A DNA stretch of 64,000 nt from Candidatus Cottocaccamicrobium excrementipullorum (GTDB lineage: Bacteria > Bacillota > Clostridia > Lachnospirales > Lachnospiraceae). Of the stretch, positions 1 to 9,917 are shown in pieces (position 1 is the stretch's first letter; each line of letters starts with the position of its first letter). Location of the stretch: contig DVFL01000019.1 in assembly GCA_018713255.1 (NCBI GenBank), positions 1 to 64,000 of the forward strand. The letters run 5' to 3'. The position numbers were made by a program, and so were the translations under genes. Under the pieces are notes generated by a model. That model saw only the letters and a list, made by a program, of their open reading frames with translations. It did not search any database and had not been told where the DNA came from.

Positions 1-810
1 CTGGCCTTCCTGATCAAGAGGATGGAAATCTTCCATGTAGCTCATATTATCCTGAAGCTGCTCCATGGTGCTCATGCCGCTTAGCACCACTAACACCCCG
101 TCCAGAGAGGCAGCAAATCGAATTGCCCAGGAAGGAACGGAAAGGCCTGGCTCCGCCTGCTTCATGAGAGATTCCGCCTCTGCCGGCACCTTAGCCAGCG
201 CCCCGCCCCGGACAGGTTCCATAATAACTACCTGCTTGCCATGGCGTCTGGCCGTCTCCCAGCATTTTTCCGACTGCACTTTTTCACTGTCCCAGTCAAT
301 GTAATTAATCTGAAGCTGCACAAAATCTAAATCCGGCTGCTCCGTCAAAATCTGGTCCAGCACATCTGCCGTATCATGGAAAGAAAAGCCCAAATTTCTG
401 ATCTTTCCCTCTGCTTTCATTTTCCGGCCGAAATCAAAACCGCCAAACTCCTTAATTTTAGCATACCGATCCTTGTCCATGGCATGCATCAGATAATAAT
501 CAAAGTATTCCACCCCGCAGTTTTCCAGCTGCTCGTTAAAAATCTTTTCGTAATCTTCCGGCTTTTCCACCAGCCATACAGGCATTTTATCTGCCAGCAG
601 AAAGCTCTCCCTGGGATGTCTGTCTGAAAGGGCTTTTTTTACGGCATGCTCGCTCATTCTCTTATGATAAGGATATGCCGTATCAAAATAGGTAAATCCT
701 TTTTCCAAAAACAAATCCACCATCTGATTTAATTGCTCCTGGTCAATGGCAGAGGCATCTTCCTTGTCCTTCAGCGGAAGCCTCATCAATCCAAATCCTA
801 ATTTTTTCAT
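1..810 (-). CDS. Aldo/keto reductase, 3' end cut off by the window edge
   Basis: NAD(P)H-dependent aldo/keto reductase of the 'predicted oxidoreductase' type. About 270 N-terminal residues are visible. The ATG at 810 follows a strong AAGGAGGA, which fixes the start. The usual catalytic tetrad can be followed: Asp and Tyr in FDTAYPYH, Lys in LADKMPVW and His in YLMHAMD. A late segment, [17 protein letters not shown], matches the cofactor-loop region of the family. Members of this subgroup often carry a C-terminal 4Fe-4S ferredoxin-like segment, but that part would lie beyond base 1 and cannot be checked. The gene starts 55 nt after the stop of the upstream GGDEF/EAL gene on the same strand. 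The substrate is unknown. Confidence 0.88.
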   Translation of the reverse strand, partial: MKKLGFGLMRLPLKDKEDASAIDQEQLNQMVDLFLEKGFTYFDTAYPYHKRMSEHAVKKALSDRHPRESFLLADKMPVWLVEKPEDYEKIFNEQLENCGVEYFDYYLMHAMDKDRYAKIKEFGGFDFGRKMKAEGKIRNLGFSFHDTADVLDQILTEQPDLDFVQLQINYIDWDSEKVQSEKCWETARRHGKQVVIMEPVRGGALAKVPAEAESLMKQAEPGLSVPSWAIRFAASLDGVLVVLSGMSTMEQLQDNMSYMEDFHPLDQEGQ

Positions 811-865
811 GTTCTTTATCCTCCTTATATTTTGTAAGCCTTAAGACCTAAATCCGCCGGCGCTT

Positions 866-3712
866 TTAACCATTTTCCCAATAAACGAATTTTTCATATT
901 CCTCCAGGGGCAGCGGCCTGGAAAACCAATAGCCCTGACCGTTTTCGCACCCTGCATTCAGCAGAATTTCCTCCTGGCGCTCCGTCTCCACGCCTTCGCA
1001 TACTACTTCATAGCCCAGGCCCTTTACCATGGAAATAATCTGCTTTAAGAAGAACAGGCCTCTTTCACTGGACTCACAGTTATTGATAAATGCTTTATCA
1101 AGCTTCACCGTATTAACAGGAATATCAATAACGGTGTTCAGCACCGAATATCCTGCCCCGAAATCATCCAAAACCGTCTTCATTCCCGCCTTCTGCATCG
1201 CTTTAAACATGCGTTTTACATTACTGTAATCCGAGACAGTGGCCGTCTCGGTCAGTTCAATTTCCAGCAGGGAAGGATCTACCTTGTACCGCCTTAAAAT
1301 ATCCATATACCGGTCCGCCGTGTTGTTTTCTGTTGCATGAAGAATCGAAATATTAACCGCCACAGGAACCTGACGGCGGTTCTGGCTGCGGTTCTTCGCC
1401 AGGAAGGCGGCCACCTGTTCAAAGACATAAAAATCCAGCTCTACAATTCGTCCATTCCTCTCATACACAGGGATAAACTCATCGGGAAACAATATCCTTC
1501 CGTCCTCCCGCTCCCACCGGATTAACGCCTCAGCGCCTATCACCTGCTTGTCCCGCAATCTATACCGCGGCTGAAGATAAAGCTTGAATTGTTTTTCCTG
1601 GAGGGCCTTGGTCAAATCATTGACAATTTCTGTCTCCAGGATCTGCTTTTTCCCCAGCACTTCATCGTAAAGACAGGCAGAAAGCCCGTGAGCAGACACC
1701 TGTTTTCTGGCAAAATTCGCCGCATCAATGGCCGCAGAGGCACTCATGCAGTCCCCTCCGATCTGATAAATCCCGCTTCTTAGACGCAGCCCCGCTTCCT
1801 GATAAACAATTTCCTGTTTTCGGATGAATTCCTCATTGGCCCGGTCTACTTCCTTTACCAAATCCGCCCCCGGAATGCTGTAGCAGTAGAGAATAAACTG
1901 ATCAGAAATTACCCGGGTAAAGTAAACGGATTCCTCATTTTGAAGCCGCTCAATGACATAATTGCTGAACTCCTTCAATATCTGATCCCCGACGCTGTAG
2001 CCGCATTTTTGATTAAAATAGGTAAAATTCTCAAAATCTGTATAAATCAGCATGCAGCCCTTTGCCTCTCCGCCAATGATCCGCCGTTCTACCTCTTCCC
2101 GAAAACGAGAAAAGGAAATCAGGCCTGTCAGGGGATCGTATCCAGGAGCGGATAAAAAGCTCTGATCGGAAGCGTTCAGCGCCTGATTTTTAGCCAAATG
2201 CGCTGAAATAATCTTGGTGATCTCTCCCAGCTGACTCCGGCTCTGCTTGGACCAATACCGTTTCTGCCCGCAGACCACATAGGAGATGGCTCCCGTATAT
2301 TTGCCCTCACAATACATCGCCGCGTAAACCACCGTTTTGGCCCCTCCCTGCATCAGAAGTTTCCTGGCGTCCTCAGAATACATTGACATATCATCCTTCT
2401 GAAGAACAACTGTCCCGTATTCATCATAGCTGTGAAACAACGTGAGGAAGTCCTCTTTAGAAAAGCTCCCCGGCTGGGAAAGAGCTTCTTCTGTTCCTTC
2501 AGAGATCCACTGATACTGGCGGCCGGCACGGCAGCCTCCCACATCTGTTCGAATTACGGTAATTCTATCCAGATCAAACCGTGTTCCGATGACTTTAAGA
2601 AGAAGGTCCATCGCCGCGTTAAAGCTGTTCATCTTCTCAAAAATTTCAAAAGCCGTGGCAATAACGTCATTGCGCAGATACCGGGCATCCAGCTGTTCTC
2701 CCGTCTCCCTGCGGCTTTTCTCCGACTGCTCGAAACGCTGAAGACTGTCGCAGAATTCATAACGGTTCCTTCCCTTTTCTTTCGCCCGGTACATGGCCCA
2801 GTCTGCGTTGGCAAACAGCTGTTCATAAGTATAGCCTGAAATATTTTCCCCCAGGAAGCAGACGCCAATGCTGCAGGTAATAGAGAACCCGCTTTGGGAA
2901 AAGGTAAGACGCTGAGATGATTTCACCAGCTGCATTGCCTTTTTCACCAGCATGGAATGACTGATGTCTTTTAAGAATACCACAAACTCATCTCCGCCAG
3001 CCCGCATTAAAATATCCTTTTTGTCAAAAATCATCGTCAAGAGCTTAGCCATCTCCGTCAGCACTTCGTCCCCGAAAAGATGACCGTAGATATCATTTAT
3101 GCTCTTAAAATAATCAATATCCATCACCATCATGCCGCAGGAAGCATAAGGATTTTTGTTCGTCAGATATTCATCAATCAGCTCTTTTCCGAAATGACGA
3201 TTGTAAAGCATCGTCAACGAATCCCGCCTGGCCTGCATCTCCAGATTTTGGTTCCGCTCCCGCTCTGGAGCAATATCCCGAACACTTCCCAGCAGCACCT
3301 TTTTCCCAAAAGTTTTATCATCCACTAATTCGGCACAGAAAAGTTTCGTGGCCGTTCCGCCCTCTTCTGCCAGGATGCGTACCTCAATGGGCCCCCGCAT
3401 TCTCCCCTGATAAAATTCTGCCACCTTCCACCGATCCTCAGGATGGATTACTGAGTCCTTGTTCAGATACTGCAAATAATCGGGAAATTCTCTCTCCGCA
3501 TTGAATTCATCATCATAAAGGATAAGAATATCTTCTTCCAGAAGATAGGAGAATGTCTTGATCCTGTTCTGCTTCAGGATAATCCCTGCCTTAACCAGCT
3601 TCTCCTCAACGTCCGCCTTAACCAGCCTTTCCATGGGTGAACCATCTGTGTTTTTACTGCAGGCGGAAGGAATCTGCCCGGCTGAAGACTGCCTGTCTCT
3701 GTTTTTGCTCAT
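866..3712 (-). CDS. GGDEF-GAF-GGDEF(degenerate)-EAL cyclic-di-GMP protein
   Basis: A 948-residue soluble signalling protein predicted to make and/or break c-di-GMP; no membrane segments are seen. A PAS-like region (about 40-160) precedes a first GGDEF domain with an intact AGGDEF motif (about residue 240). A GAF-like region follows (about 345-490). A second GGDEF-fold domain begins at DPLTGLISFSRF, but its signature is replaced by SDQF, so it is probably catalytically dead. The C-terminal EAL domain (from about 700) keeps EALIRW, the Asn of VNIS, ELTE, DDFGAGYS, VKLDKAF, CEGVE and GCENGQGYWFSRP, so phosphodiesterase activity is plausible. The ATG at 3712 follows AAGGAAGC. It is transcribed away from the urease operon and is probably not part of it. 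The input signal is unknown. Confidence 0.93.
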   Translation of the reverse strand: MSKNRDRQSSAGQIPSACSKNTDGSPMERLVKADVEEKLVKAGIILKQNRIKTFSYLLEEDILILYDDEFNAEREFPDYLQYLNKDSVIHPEDRWKVAEFYQGRMRGPIEVRILAEEGGTATKLFCAELVDDKTFGKKVLLGSVRDIAPERERNQNLEMQARRDSLTMLYNRHFGKELIDEYLTNKNPYASCGMMVMDIDYFKSINDIYGHLFGDEVLTEMAKLLTMIFDKKDILMRAGGDEFVVFLKDISHSMLVKKAMQLVKSSQRLTFSQSGFSITCSIGVCFLGENISGYTYEQLFANADWAMYRAKEKGRNRYEFCDSLQRFEQSEKSRRETGEQLDARYLRNDVIATAFEIFEKMNSFNAAMDLLLKVIGTRFDLDRITVIRTDVGGCRAGRQYQWISEGTEEALSQPGSFSKEDFLTLFHSYDEYGTVVLQKDDMSMYSEDARKLLMQGGAKTVVYAAMYCEGKYTGAISYVVCGQKRYWSKQSRSQLGEITKIISAHLAKNQALNASDQSFLSAPGYDPLTGLISFSRFREEVERRIIGGEAKGCMLIYTDFENFTYFNQKCGYSVGDQILKEFSNYVIERLQNEESVYFTRVISDQFILYCYSIPGADLVKEVDRANEEFIRKQEIVYQEAGLRLRSGIYQIGGDCMSASAAIDAANFARKQVSAHGLSACLYDEVLGKKQILETEIVNDLTKALQEKQFKLYLQPRYRLRDKQVIGAEALIRWEREDGRILFPDEFIPVYERNGRIVELDFYVFEQVAAFLAKNRSQNRRQVPVAVNISILHATENNTADRYMDILRRYKVDPSLLEIELTETATVSDYSNVKRMFKAMQKAGMKTVLDDFGAGYSVLNTVIDIPVNTVKLDKAFINNCESSERGLFFLKQIISMVKGLGYEVVCEGVETERQEEILLNAGCENGQGYWFSRPLPLEEYEKFVYWENG

Positions 3713-3771
3713 GGATTGCTTCCTTTCTTGAATCTTACGTCATCACGATCTTGCTGCGGCAGAAAGACCAC

Positions 3772-3810
3772 AAGAGCTGCTGCAGACTCCCATTCTCTGC
3801 AGCAGCTCTT
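3772..3810. terminator. Hairpin after the urease operon
   Basis: A perfect 14-bp stem (AAGAGCTGCTGCAG / CTGCAGCAGCTCTT) with an 11-nt loop lies about 58 nt past the ureD stop. The clean T5 run follows on the plus strand. On the minus strand, where the urease operon reads, only a short T run follows, so termination there may be weaker or need help. No plus-strand gene ends here. Confidence 0.6.
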
Positions 3811-3867
3811 TTTCCGTATCAACATAATTTTATTGTAGCATTTTTTTCCGGTAAACACAATGCGTTT

Positions 3868-4713
3868 TCATCCGGCCGCAGCCATCTTTGCCAGTTCTGT
3901 CAACAGCAGGGTGAGCTTTTCTCCCTGAAGCCCCAAAAGCTTCACCACATATCCCATTTCCCCCAGTCTGGTAACTCCTCCACGAATATGGTTTATTTCT
4001 TCCTCCTCAATTCGTTCTCTCACTCTGTCCTGCCAATCCTGCCCAATGGGGCAGTTAAGAATAATCAGGTTTGCAAGATGAGTAAATCCTTCAAAGAATC
4101 CGGTTTCCTCCATCTCCATGGGTTCCAGTTCCTCCTGGTCTTTCAGGCTATCTCCGTGCTCAGGAAGGTAAATCGTATTGTCCCCATATACCAGTTTTTT
4201 CCCGCAGGAAATCTGAATCTGATTGACATATCGGCGGTATTGAAACCGTTCTCCTCTGGCTGCCCTGCCGCAGCTCAGCACCTCGCTGTAAACTAGTCCT
4301 GCCCCTGGCCCCTTTAGCTGAATGTCCACTTTGCTTCGAAAATCGGAGCCCGCAAACGGAATGACGGGAAGAGGCTGATACTGAAGGAATCCGCCTTCCT
4401 CCACCCAAATTGCAGTGTGCCGCTCTGCCCAGTCCCCCGGATCCATTTTGTGAATTTTTTCATAGGACTGGGTTGTAACCTCTAATCTGGCTCCTTTTCC
4501 CACCTGAATTTCCACCTGCTGCCGGTCTCCTCCCATGATCCCGGCGGAAGCGCTCATCACCATCAGCTCCATCATTTTTCCCTCTTCCCGGTAAAAAGGC
4601 TTCATGATCTTATAAGGAGCCCGGAAAAAACAGTCCTCAAGCCGTGTACCTTCCTTTCCTCCAGCCGCCTTAATCCACAATCTGGATTCTCTTCCAAATG
4701 AATTTTCCTTCAC
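3868..4713 (-). CDS. ureD: Urease accessory protein UreD (UreH)
   Basis: A 281-residue urease maturation scaffold. In known systems UreD binds apo-urease first and recruits UreF and UreG for nickel delivery to the UreC active site. The family core MSASAGIMGGDRQQVEIQ is present, followed by TTQSYEKIHKM (usually TTQAATKVY), VYSEVLSCGRAARGE and FFEGFTHLANL. It is the last gene of the urtABCDE-ureABCEFGD run, 72 nt after ureG. The position at the end of the cluster is common in Firmicutes. The sequence is more diverged than the catalytic subunits, as is usual for this family. Confidence 0.93.
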   Translation of the reverse strand: MKENSFGRESRLWIKAAGGKEGTRLEDCFFRAPYKIMKPFYREEGKMMELMVMSASAGIMGGDRQQVEIQVGKGARLEVTTQSYEKIHKMDPGDWAERHTAIWVEEGGFLQYQPLPVIPFAGSDFRSKVDIQLKGPGAGLVYSEVLSCGRAARGERFQYRRYVNQIQISCGKKLVYGDNTIYLPEHGDSLKDQEELEPMEMEETGFFEGFTHLANLIILNCPIGQDWQDRVRERIEEEEINHIRGGVTRLGEMGYVVKLLGLQGEKLTLLLTELAKMAAAG

Positions 4714-4785
4714 TCCACGGTATCCTCCTTCTTCCGCGAATTTGATGATTTCTCTGAATTTTATGGTTTCTCCCGCAGTATCGGA

Positions 4786-5394
4786 CTACAGATCCTCCAG
4801 CAGAACATTTTTCTTAATCCAGTCTACCACCTCATCCAGTCCTTCACCCTTCCGTATATTGGTAAATAAGAAAGGACGCTGTCCCCTCATTTTTTTGGAA
4901 TCCCGTTCCATCACTCCAAGATCCGCTCCCACATAAGGTGCTAAATCAATCTTGTTAATCACTAAAAGATCAGACCGGGTAATTCCCGGACCTCCCTTTC
5001 TCGGGATTTTATCCCCTTCTGAAACATCAATTACGAAGATTGTGGCATCTGCCAGCTCCGGACTAAAGGTGGCGGACAGATTATCTCCGCCGCTTTCAAT
5101 GAATAAGATCTCCAGATCCGGGAAACGGCGAAGCATCTCTTCCGCCGCCTCCAGGTTCATGGAAGCATCCTCACGGATGGCTGTATGAGGACATCCTCCT
5201 GTTTCAACTCCAATAATCCTCTCCTGTGGAAGGACGCTGTTCTTGCAAAGAAACTCTGCGTCCTCCTTTGTATAAATATCATTGGTAATCACGCCAATAC
5301 GGTAATCCTGGGCCATTCTCCTGGTCAACGCCTCAATCAGGGCCGTCTTTCCCGAACCCACTGGTCCCGCCACGCCGATTCTCACATAAGACAT
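4786..5394 (-). CDS. ureG: Urease accessory GTPase UreG
   Basis: A 202-residue SIMIBI-class GTPase that couples GTP hydrolysis to nickel transfer into urease. The P-loop [12 protein letters not shown] is near residue 10, the metal-binding CPH motif is in [16 protein letters not shown] is the Walker B/switch region and [13 protein letters not shown] carries the NKxD guanine motif. Length and motif order are standard. GAGGG lies about 10 nt before the ATG. It sits between ureF and ureD on the same strand and should act with UreD, UreF and UreE. Confidence 0.97.
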   Translation of the reverse strand: MSYVRIGVAGPVGSGKTALIEALTRRMAQDYRIGVITNDIYTKEDAEFLCKNSVLPQERIIGVETGGCPHTAIREDASMNLEAAEEMLRRFPDLEILFIESGGDNLSATFSPELADATIFVIDVSEGDKIPRKGGPGITRSDLLVINKIDLAPYVGADLGVMERDSKKMRGQRPFLFTNIRKGEGLDEVVDWIKKNVLLEDL

Positions 5395-5448
5395 GGTTCT
5401 TTTTCCCTCTTTCTCTATAATTAAGGACTCTCAAGCGCCTGCCGGCAC

Positions 5449-6186
5449 TTATGACATATACAGCCGAGAATACAAGGCCTCGTGTTCCATGCAAGCCAAA
5501 TCAAACCCCGGCATGGATAAGCCAAGATATTCTTCCTTCCCTGCCAAAACCTTTTTGACTGCCTCTTGCTGAAGCTTTATGGACTTTGTCAGCAAAGCCT
5601 GGCCATCTGACTGACTTAAAGGAATGGTTTTTACACAGTTCACCACCATCGCCGACACCTGGCTGTAAAGATAAAACGTCAGCAGCTCCTCCAGCTCAAT
5701 CCCTGTGACGGCAGCAAATACGCCGTAGGCCGCATTCACCTGATGAGGATTGGGCCGCTCTCCATACCTTGCGAACCGAAGCGAAGGCTTTGCAGACGAA
5801 TCCTCTTTTTCCTCCTGTCCATCCCCCTTCTCTTCTTCCAGAGTTTTCAGCATTAAGCCTGCGGTTTTAATAAACCGGGAAGCCAGTTTTTCTGATGCCG
5901 TTCTGGTTTCTTCCGGCACCTTAAATGCCGCCAGCCGTTCTTCCAGCGCTTCTATTCTCTGATAATTTCCTTCTTTTCCGGCCTCCCAGGCCAGTCTCAT
6001 CCCTAGCAGTTCCGTGAAGGTCAGAGGATATCGGATAGTCTGTCGGATAAACTTCCATGCCCCTTCCCGATTTCTGATCCGCCCTTTTTGAATATAAGTT
6101 TCTAATCCAAAGGAATGAGAATAGGCGCCGATGGGAAACACAGAATCTGTGACCTGCAGCAGCAGAAGTCTCTTTTCCTCCTCCAT
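5449..6186 (-). CDS. ureF: Urease accessory protein UreF
   Basis: A 245-residue helical accessory protein that bridges UreD and UreG and gates GTPase activity in known systems. Family features: LLQVTDSVFPIGAYSHSFGL at the N-terminus, HQVNAAYGVFAAVTGI in the middle and VNCVKTIPLSQSDGQ near the C-terminus. I chose the ATG at 6186 because GGAGGA precedes it by about 10 nt. A longer reading from 6267 would overlap ureE by over 50 nt without a ribosome site. A short charged insert rich in Glu and Lys (around EEEKGDGQEEKED) is seen mid-protein. Confidence 0.95.
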   Translation of the reverse strand: MEEEKRLLLLQVTDSVFPIGAYSHSFGLETYIQKGRIRNREGAWKFIRQTIRYPLTFTELLGMRLAWEAGKEGNYQRIEALEERLAAFKVPEETRTASEKLASRFIKTAGLMLKTLEEEKGDGQEEKEDSSAKPSLRFARYGERPNPHQVNAAYGVFAAVTGIELEELLTFYLYSQVSAMVVNCVKTIPLSQSDGQALLTKSIKLQQEAVKKVLAGKEEYLGLSMPGFDLACMEHEALYSRLYMS

Positions 6187-6214
6187 GGCAGTTTCTTCCT
6201 CCAGCTTAACGTTC

Positions 6215-6700
6215 TTAATGATGGTGATGCCCGTGATCAGCGGAGGAAATGGCCCGCCCAAAATCAAGGACCCGTTCCTCCCGCTTAAGAGTTACTCCAT
6301 GAAGTCCGGAAAGAAGCTTGAACATCGGCTCAGTGTAAGGCGTTAACAGCTCGTACTCTCCCTCTCCGTAAAACAGCGCTCCATGAGTATTGCCTACCTC
6401 GTAGGCAGTTCTTGCAAGCATGGAAAGATGACCAGGATCAATCTGTATCACCAGTGTATCCGCCGGAAGTAAATGGACGACCAGTAATTTCCCCTCTTCC
6501 GTCTCTCCCAGCACCTCTCCTTCTCTCAGCCCTCTGCTCAGCACCCAGTCCCCAAGACGGATCCCGATTTCCTTTCCGTCCCGGCTTACCTTCCGGTGCA
6601 GCTTTTTGTGGGCCTCATGCCAGTCAAACTCCACATAATCCACTAAACGGCCCTGATAGGCCTCATCCTTTACAGATCCCAATCTCTCTTCACAAACCAT
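6215..6700 (-). CDS. ureE: Urease nickel metallochaperone UreE
   Basis: A 161-residue nickel chaperone. The N-terminal peptide-binding-like domain and the nickel-binding core GNTHGALFYGEGEYELLTPY are recognisable. The protein ends in a short His-rich tail (SSADHGHHHH), typical of UreE proteins that store or hand over nickel. It starts 9 nt after the ureC stop, which supports translational coupling, and ends 28 nt before ureF. No nickel importer is seen in the window, so nickel must come from elsewhere. Confidence 0.95.
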   Translation of the reverse strand: MVCEERLGSVKDEAYQGRLVDYVEFDWHEAHKKLHRKVSRDGKEIGIRLGDWVLSRGLREGEVLGETEEGKLLVVHLLPADTLVIQIDPGHLSMLARTAYEVGNTHGALFYGEGEYELLTPYTEPMFKLLSGLHGVTLKREERVLDFGRAISSADHGHHHH

Positions 6701-6709
6701 AATGCTCTC

Positions 6710-8431
6710 CTAGAATAAATGATACAGCTGGGTCATGGGAAGACGCCGTGCCGGCTTGGAAGAAATCTCTTTGCCGTCAGCCGTAACCTGATAAGTCTCC
6801 GGGTCAACCGTAATCACCGGCGTGCTGTCATTTAGTTTCATATCCTTTTTTCCAATATTGCGGCAGCCTGACACCCATGCCACCTGTTTTTTCAGTCCTA
6901 ATTTTTCCTTAATTCCTGCCTGAGCAGCAGCTTTAGACACAAAGGTTAAGCAGGTATCGTACTTTGCCCCTCCATGGGCTCCAAACATGGGCCGGTACAT
7001 CACCGGCTCCGTGGTAGGAATGGAAGCGTTGGCATCTCCCATCTTCGCTGCAATGATCATTCCGCCCTTAATCACTATATCCGGGCAGACTCCAAAAAAC
7101 GCAGGGTTCCACAGTACCAAATCCGCCAGCTTTCCCGTCTCTACCGAACCAACATATTGGGAAATCCCGTGGGTGACTGCCGGATTAATGGTATACTTGG
7201 CAATATAGCGCCGTGCCCGGAAATTATCGTTTCCATGGCCTTCGTCCTCCGGGAGGGGACCTCTCTCCTCCTTCATTTTATGGGCAGTCTGCCAGGTTCG
7301 GGTAATCACTTCCCCCACTCGGCCCATCGCCTGAGAATCAGAACTCATCATGCTGAAAACTCCCATGTCATGAAGCACATCTTCTGCTCCAATGGTCTCC
7401 GGCCGAATTCTGGAATCGGCAAAGGCCACATCCTCTGGAATCCGGCTGTCCAGATGATGGCAAACCATCAGCATGTCCATATGTTCATCCAAAGTATTGA
7501 TGGTAAAAGGCATGGTGGGATTAGTCGAAGAAGGCAGAATGTTCTCCTCTCCTGCAGCCCGGATAATGTCCGGCGCATGGCCGCCTCCTGCTCCTTCTGT
7601 GTGATAAGTATGAATCGCTCTGCCTCCAATGGCCTTCAGAGTATCCTCCACACATCCCCCTTCATTTAAGGTATCAGTATGAATGGCTACCTGAACGTCC
7701 ATCCGGTCTGCCACATTCAGGCAGTGATTGATCACCGCCGGCGTGGCGCCCCAGTCCTCATGGATTTTAAGGCCCATGGCCCCTGCCAGGATCTGCTGCT
7801 CAAGAGTCTCTTCACAGGAGCTGTTTCCCTTTCCCAAAAAGCCCAGATTCATGGGATACTCATCCGCCGCCTTCAGCATCTGAGCCAGATTCCAGGGGCC
7901 GGGAGTACAGGTGGTGGCGTTCGTTCCGTCTGCCGGCCCGGTTCCGCCGCCGATCATGGTGGTAATGCCGCTGTACAGGGCACATTCAATCTGCTGAGGG
8001 CAAATAAAATGAATATGGGTGTCCAATCCTCCTGCCGTGAGGATCAGCCCTTCTCCTGCCAAAGCTTCCGTGTAAGCGCCGATTACCATTCCTGGAGTCA
8101 CGCCATCCATAATATCTGGATTTCCCGCCTTGCCGATCCCTGCAATTTTTCCATTTCGAATTCCCACATCCGCCTTGTAAATTCCAGTATAATCCAGGAT
8201 CACACAATTAGTAATCACCAAATCCAGCATCTGGTCCTCATGGGCTTCCGTGGCAGACTGACCCATGCCGTCCCGGATAGTTTTCCCCCCGCCAAACTTT
8301 ACCTCATCGCCGTAAACGGTAAAATCTTTTTCCACCTCTATGATTAAATTGGTGTCCGCCAGACGAATCTTATCCCCCACCGTGGGACCATACATGGCGC
8401 AATACTGTTCTCTGCTGATTTCTGCACTCAT
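6710..8431 (-). CDS. ureC: Urease alpha subunit UreC (catalytic)
   Basis: A 573-residue catalytic subunit hydrolysing urea to ammonia and carbamate with a dinuclear nickel centre. [10 protein letters not shown] supplies two nickel-ligand histidines, GLKIHEDWG holds the Lys that is carbamylated, HTDTLNEGG supplies another active-site His, and MVCHHLD through the following flap carries the catalytic His. The start is ATG at 8431, preceded by AAAGGAG; its ATGA overlaps the ureB stop by 4 nt. A longer in-frame reading to 8533 would run through ureB and is rejected. Length is that of standard bacterial UreC. Confidence 0.98.
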   Translation of the reverse strand: MSAEISREQYCAMYGPTVGDKIRLADTNLIIEVEKDFTVYGDEVKFGGGKTIRDGMGQSATEAHEDQMLDLVITNCVILDYTGIYKADVGIRNGKIAGIGKAGNPDIMDGVTPGMVIGAYTEALAGEGLILTAGGLDTHIHFICPQQIECALYSGITTMIGGGTGPADGTNATTCTPGPWNLAQMLKAADEYPMNLGFLGKGNSSCEETLEQQILAGAMGLKIHEDWGATPAVINHCLNVADRMDVQVAIHTDTLNEGGCVEDTLKAIGGRAIHTYHTEGAGGGHAPDIIRAAGEENILPSSTNPTMPFTINTLDEHMDMLMVCHHLDSRIPEDVAFADSRIRPETIGAEDVLHDMGVFSMMSSDSQAMGRVGEVITRTWQTAHKMKEERGPLPEDEGHGNDNFRARRYIAKYTINPAVTHGISQYVGSVETGKLADLVLWNPAFFGVCPDIVIKGGMIIAAKMGDANASIPTTEPVMYRPMFGAHGGAKYDTCLTFVSKAAAQAGIKEKLGLKKQVAWVSGCRNIGKKDMKLNDSTPVITVDPETYQVTADGKEISSKPARRLPMTQLYHLF

Positions 8432-8826
8432 GACCTGCTCCTTTCTCCTGCTTCCTGGCCGGGCATTGCCGCAAAGCCCTCCTCCCAGGCTTTCTCCAAG
8501 GCTTTGTTCAGGTTTTCCGGTATCGTCTGACATCTGGCAAGATCATTCAGGCCATACACCCGTTTTTTTCCGCCCATTTCCGTCAGCCGGACCTCCTTTT
8601 CTTCTCCCGGTTCAAACCGCACAGAAGTTCCAGAAGGAATATCCAAATGAAATCCAAAGGCCTCCTTCCGGTCAAAATCCAGACAACGGTTTACCTCGAA
8701 AAAATGATAATGGGAGCCTACCTGAACCGGCCGGTCCCCAAGATTTGTCACAGAAATTGTTTTTGTCTTCTTCCCCTGATTAATGATCACAGGGCTTTTT
8801 CCCGTGATGATTTCTCCGATTTTCAT
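8428..8826 (-). CDS. ureB: Urease beta subunit UreB
   Basis: A 132-residue structural subunit of the three-chain (alpha-beta-gamma) bacterial urease. Signature parts: [21 protein letters not shown], the fold [17 protein letters not shown] and VYGLNDL. The C-terminal tail after the core is longer than the minimal subunit. ATGA overlaps link it to ureA upstream (8823-8826) and ureC downstream (8428-8431), giving tightly coupled translation of the structural genes. Confidence 0.97.
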   Translation of the reverse strand: MKIGEIITGKSPVIINQGKKTKTISVTNLGDRPVQVGSHYHFFEVNRCLDFDRKEAFGFHLDIPSGTSVRFEPGEEKEVRLTEMGGKKRVYGLNDLARCQTIPENLNKALEKAWEEGFAAMPGQEAGERSRS

Positions 8827-9179
8827 CCTGCATTTCCCTCCTGTGTTTCCTCCGTGAAGGCTTCCTCATCCCCCCGCGGGCCAATAGGATTATGCACGGT
8901 TACCAGCTTGGTTCCATCGGGGAAGGTGGCTTCAATCTGCACCTCATGAATCATCTCCGCTACCCCTTCCATTACTTGATCCTCTGAAAGGATTTTTCTG
9001 CCCAGCTGCATCAATTCCGCCACCTCTCTGCCATCTCTGGCCAGCTCCAAAAGCTGGGCGCTGATGTAGGCAACTGCCTCGGCATAATTCAATTTTAACC
9101 CTCTCTCTTTCCGTTCTTCAGCCAGCCTTCCGGCCAGATGAAGGAGAAGCTTTTCCTGATCCTTGGGTGTCAGTCTCAC
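8823..9179 (-). CDS. ureA: Urease gamma subunit UreA
   Basis: A 118-residue gamma subunit. [17 protein letters not shown] at the start and [20 protein letters not shown] are textbook Ure[16 protein letters not shown] closes the core. A tail rich in Glu (about 15 residues) extends past the usual 100-residue family length. The start codon is GTG at 9179, set 7 nt after GGAGAG. It lies 51 nt after urtE, with no terminator between, so urease and the transporter are likely one transcript. Confidence 0.97.
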   Translation of the reverse strand: MRLTPKDQEKLLLHLAGRLAEERKERGLKLNYAEAVAYISAQLLELARDGREVAELMQLGRKILSEDQVMEGVAEMIHEVQIEATFPDGTKLVTVHNPIGPRGDEEAFTEETQEGNAG

Positions 9180-9230
9180 AATATTTCTCTCCTCTCCTAA
9201 TCCTTTTTCCCTGCCTGCAGTGTTGATCAG

Positions 9231-9917
9231 CTACAGGGACATCGTTGCCTGAAGCTTTTCCTGATCCAGGTTTTCAGGCTCTCCCTTCATAATAATTCTT
9301 CCATTTTCCAGCACGTAACAATAATCTGCAATCTCCATCACAAATTCCAAATACTGCTCTACAATCAGCACTGCCATCTTGGATTTCAGGCGGGTAATTA
9401 CCTGTCCGATTTCCTGGATAATCGAGGGCTGAATTCCTTCCGTAGGCTCATCTAACACTAATACCTTAGGCTGGGATATAATGGCCCGGGCAATGGCCAG
9501 CTGCTGCTGCTGTCCTCCAGATAAATCCCCGCCTTTCCGGTCAAGAAACTCTTTTAAAATCGGAAAAATTTCAAATAATTCTTCCGGAATTTCCTTTACC
9601 TTCCGGTTGGCTTCCATGCCCAGCAAAAGATTTTCTTTTACTGTAAGCTGAGGGAAGATCTCTCTTCCCTGAGGCACATAGCCAATGCCGGCTTTAGCCC
9701 GGTCATAAGTAGGACGGTGGATAATGCTTTCCCCATCCAGGTAGATTTCCCCGGATGGAGTGTCAATTAATCCCATAATGGCACGGAGAGTCGTGGTTTT
9801 CCCTGCTCCGTTTCTTCCCACCAGACAGGTTACCATTCCCTCCCTGGCTTCCAGGCTTACATTGTGAAGGACGGTTCCTTCCCCGTAAGTGGCCTTTACA
9901 TATTCTAGCTGAAGCAT
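9231..9917 (-). CDS. urtE: Urea ABC transporter ATPase UrtE
   Basis: A 228-residue LivF-type ATPase. Walker A is GRNGAGKTT, the ABC signature is LSGGQQQQLAIARA, Walker B is VLVLDEPTEGIQPSII and the switch is VEQYLEF. GIQPSII after Walker B is typical of UrtE as opposed to branched-chain amino acid LivF. It starts one base after the urtD stop. It pairs with UrtD to drive urea import through UrtBC. Confidence 0.95.
   Translation of the reverse strand: MLQLEYVKATYGEGTVLHNVSLEAREGMVTCLVGRNGAGKTTTLRAIMGLIDTPSGEIYLDGESIIHRPTYDRAKAGIGYVPQGREIFPQLTVKENLLLGMEANRKVKEIPEELFEIFPILKEFLDRKGGDLSGGQQQQLAIARAIISQPKVLVLDEPTEGIQPSIIQEIGQVITRLKSKMAVLIVEQYLEFVMEIADYCYVLENGRIIMKGEPENLDQEKLQATMSL

Noticed and set aside
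8432-8533. Longer start for ureC
   Set aside because: It runs backwards through the end of ureB; the ATG at 8431 has the ribosome site and matches the family start.
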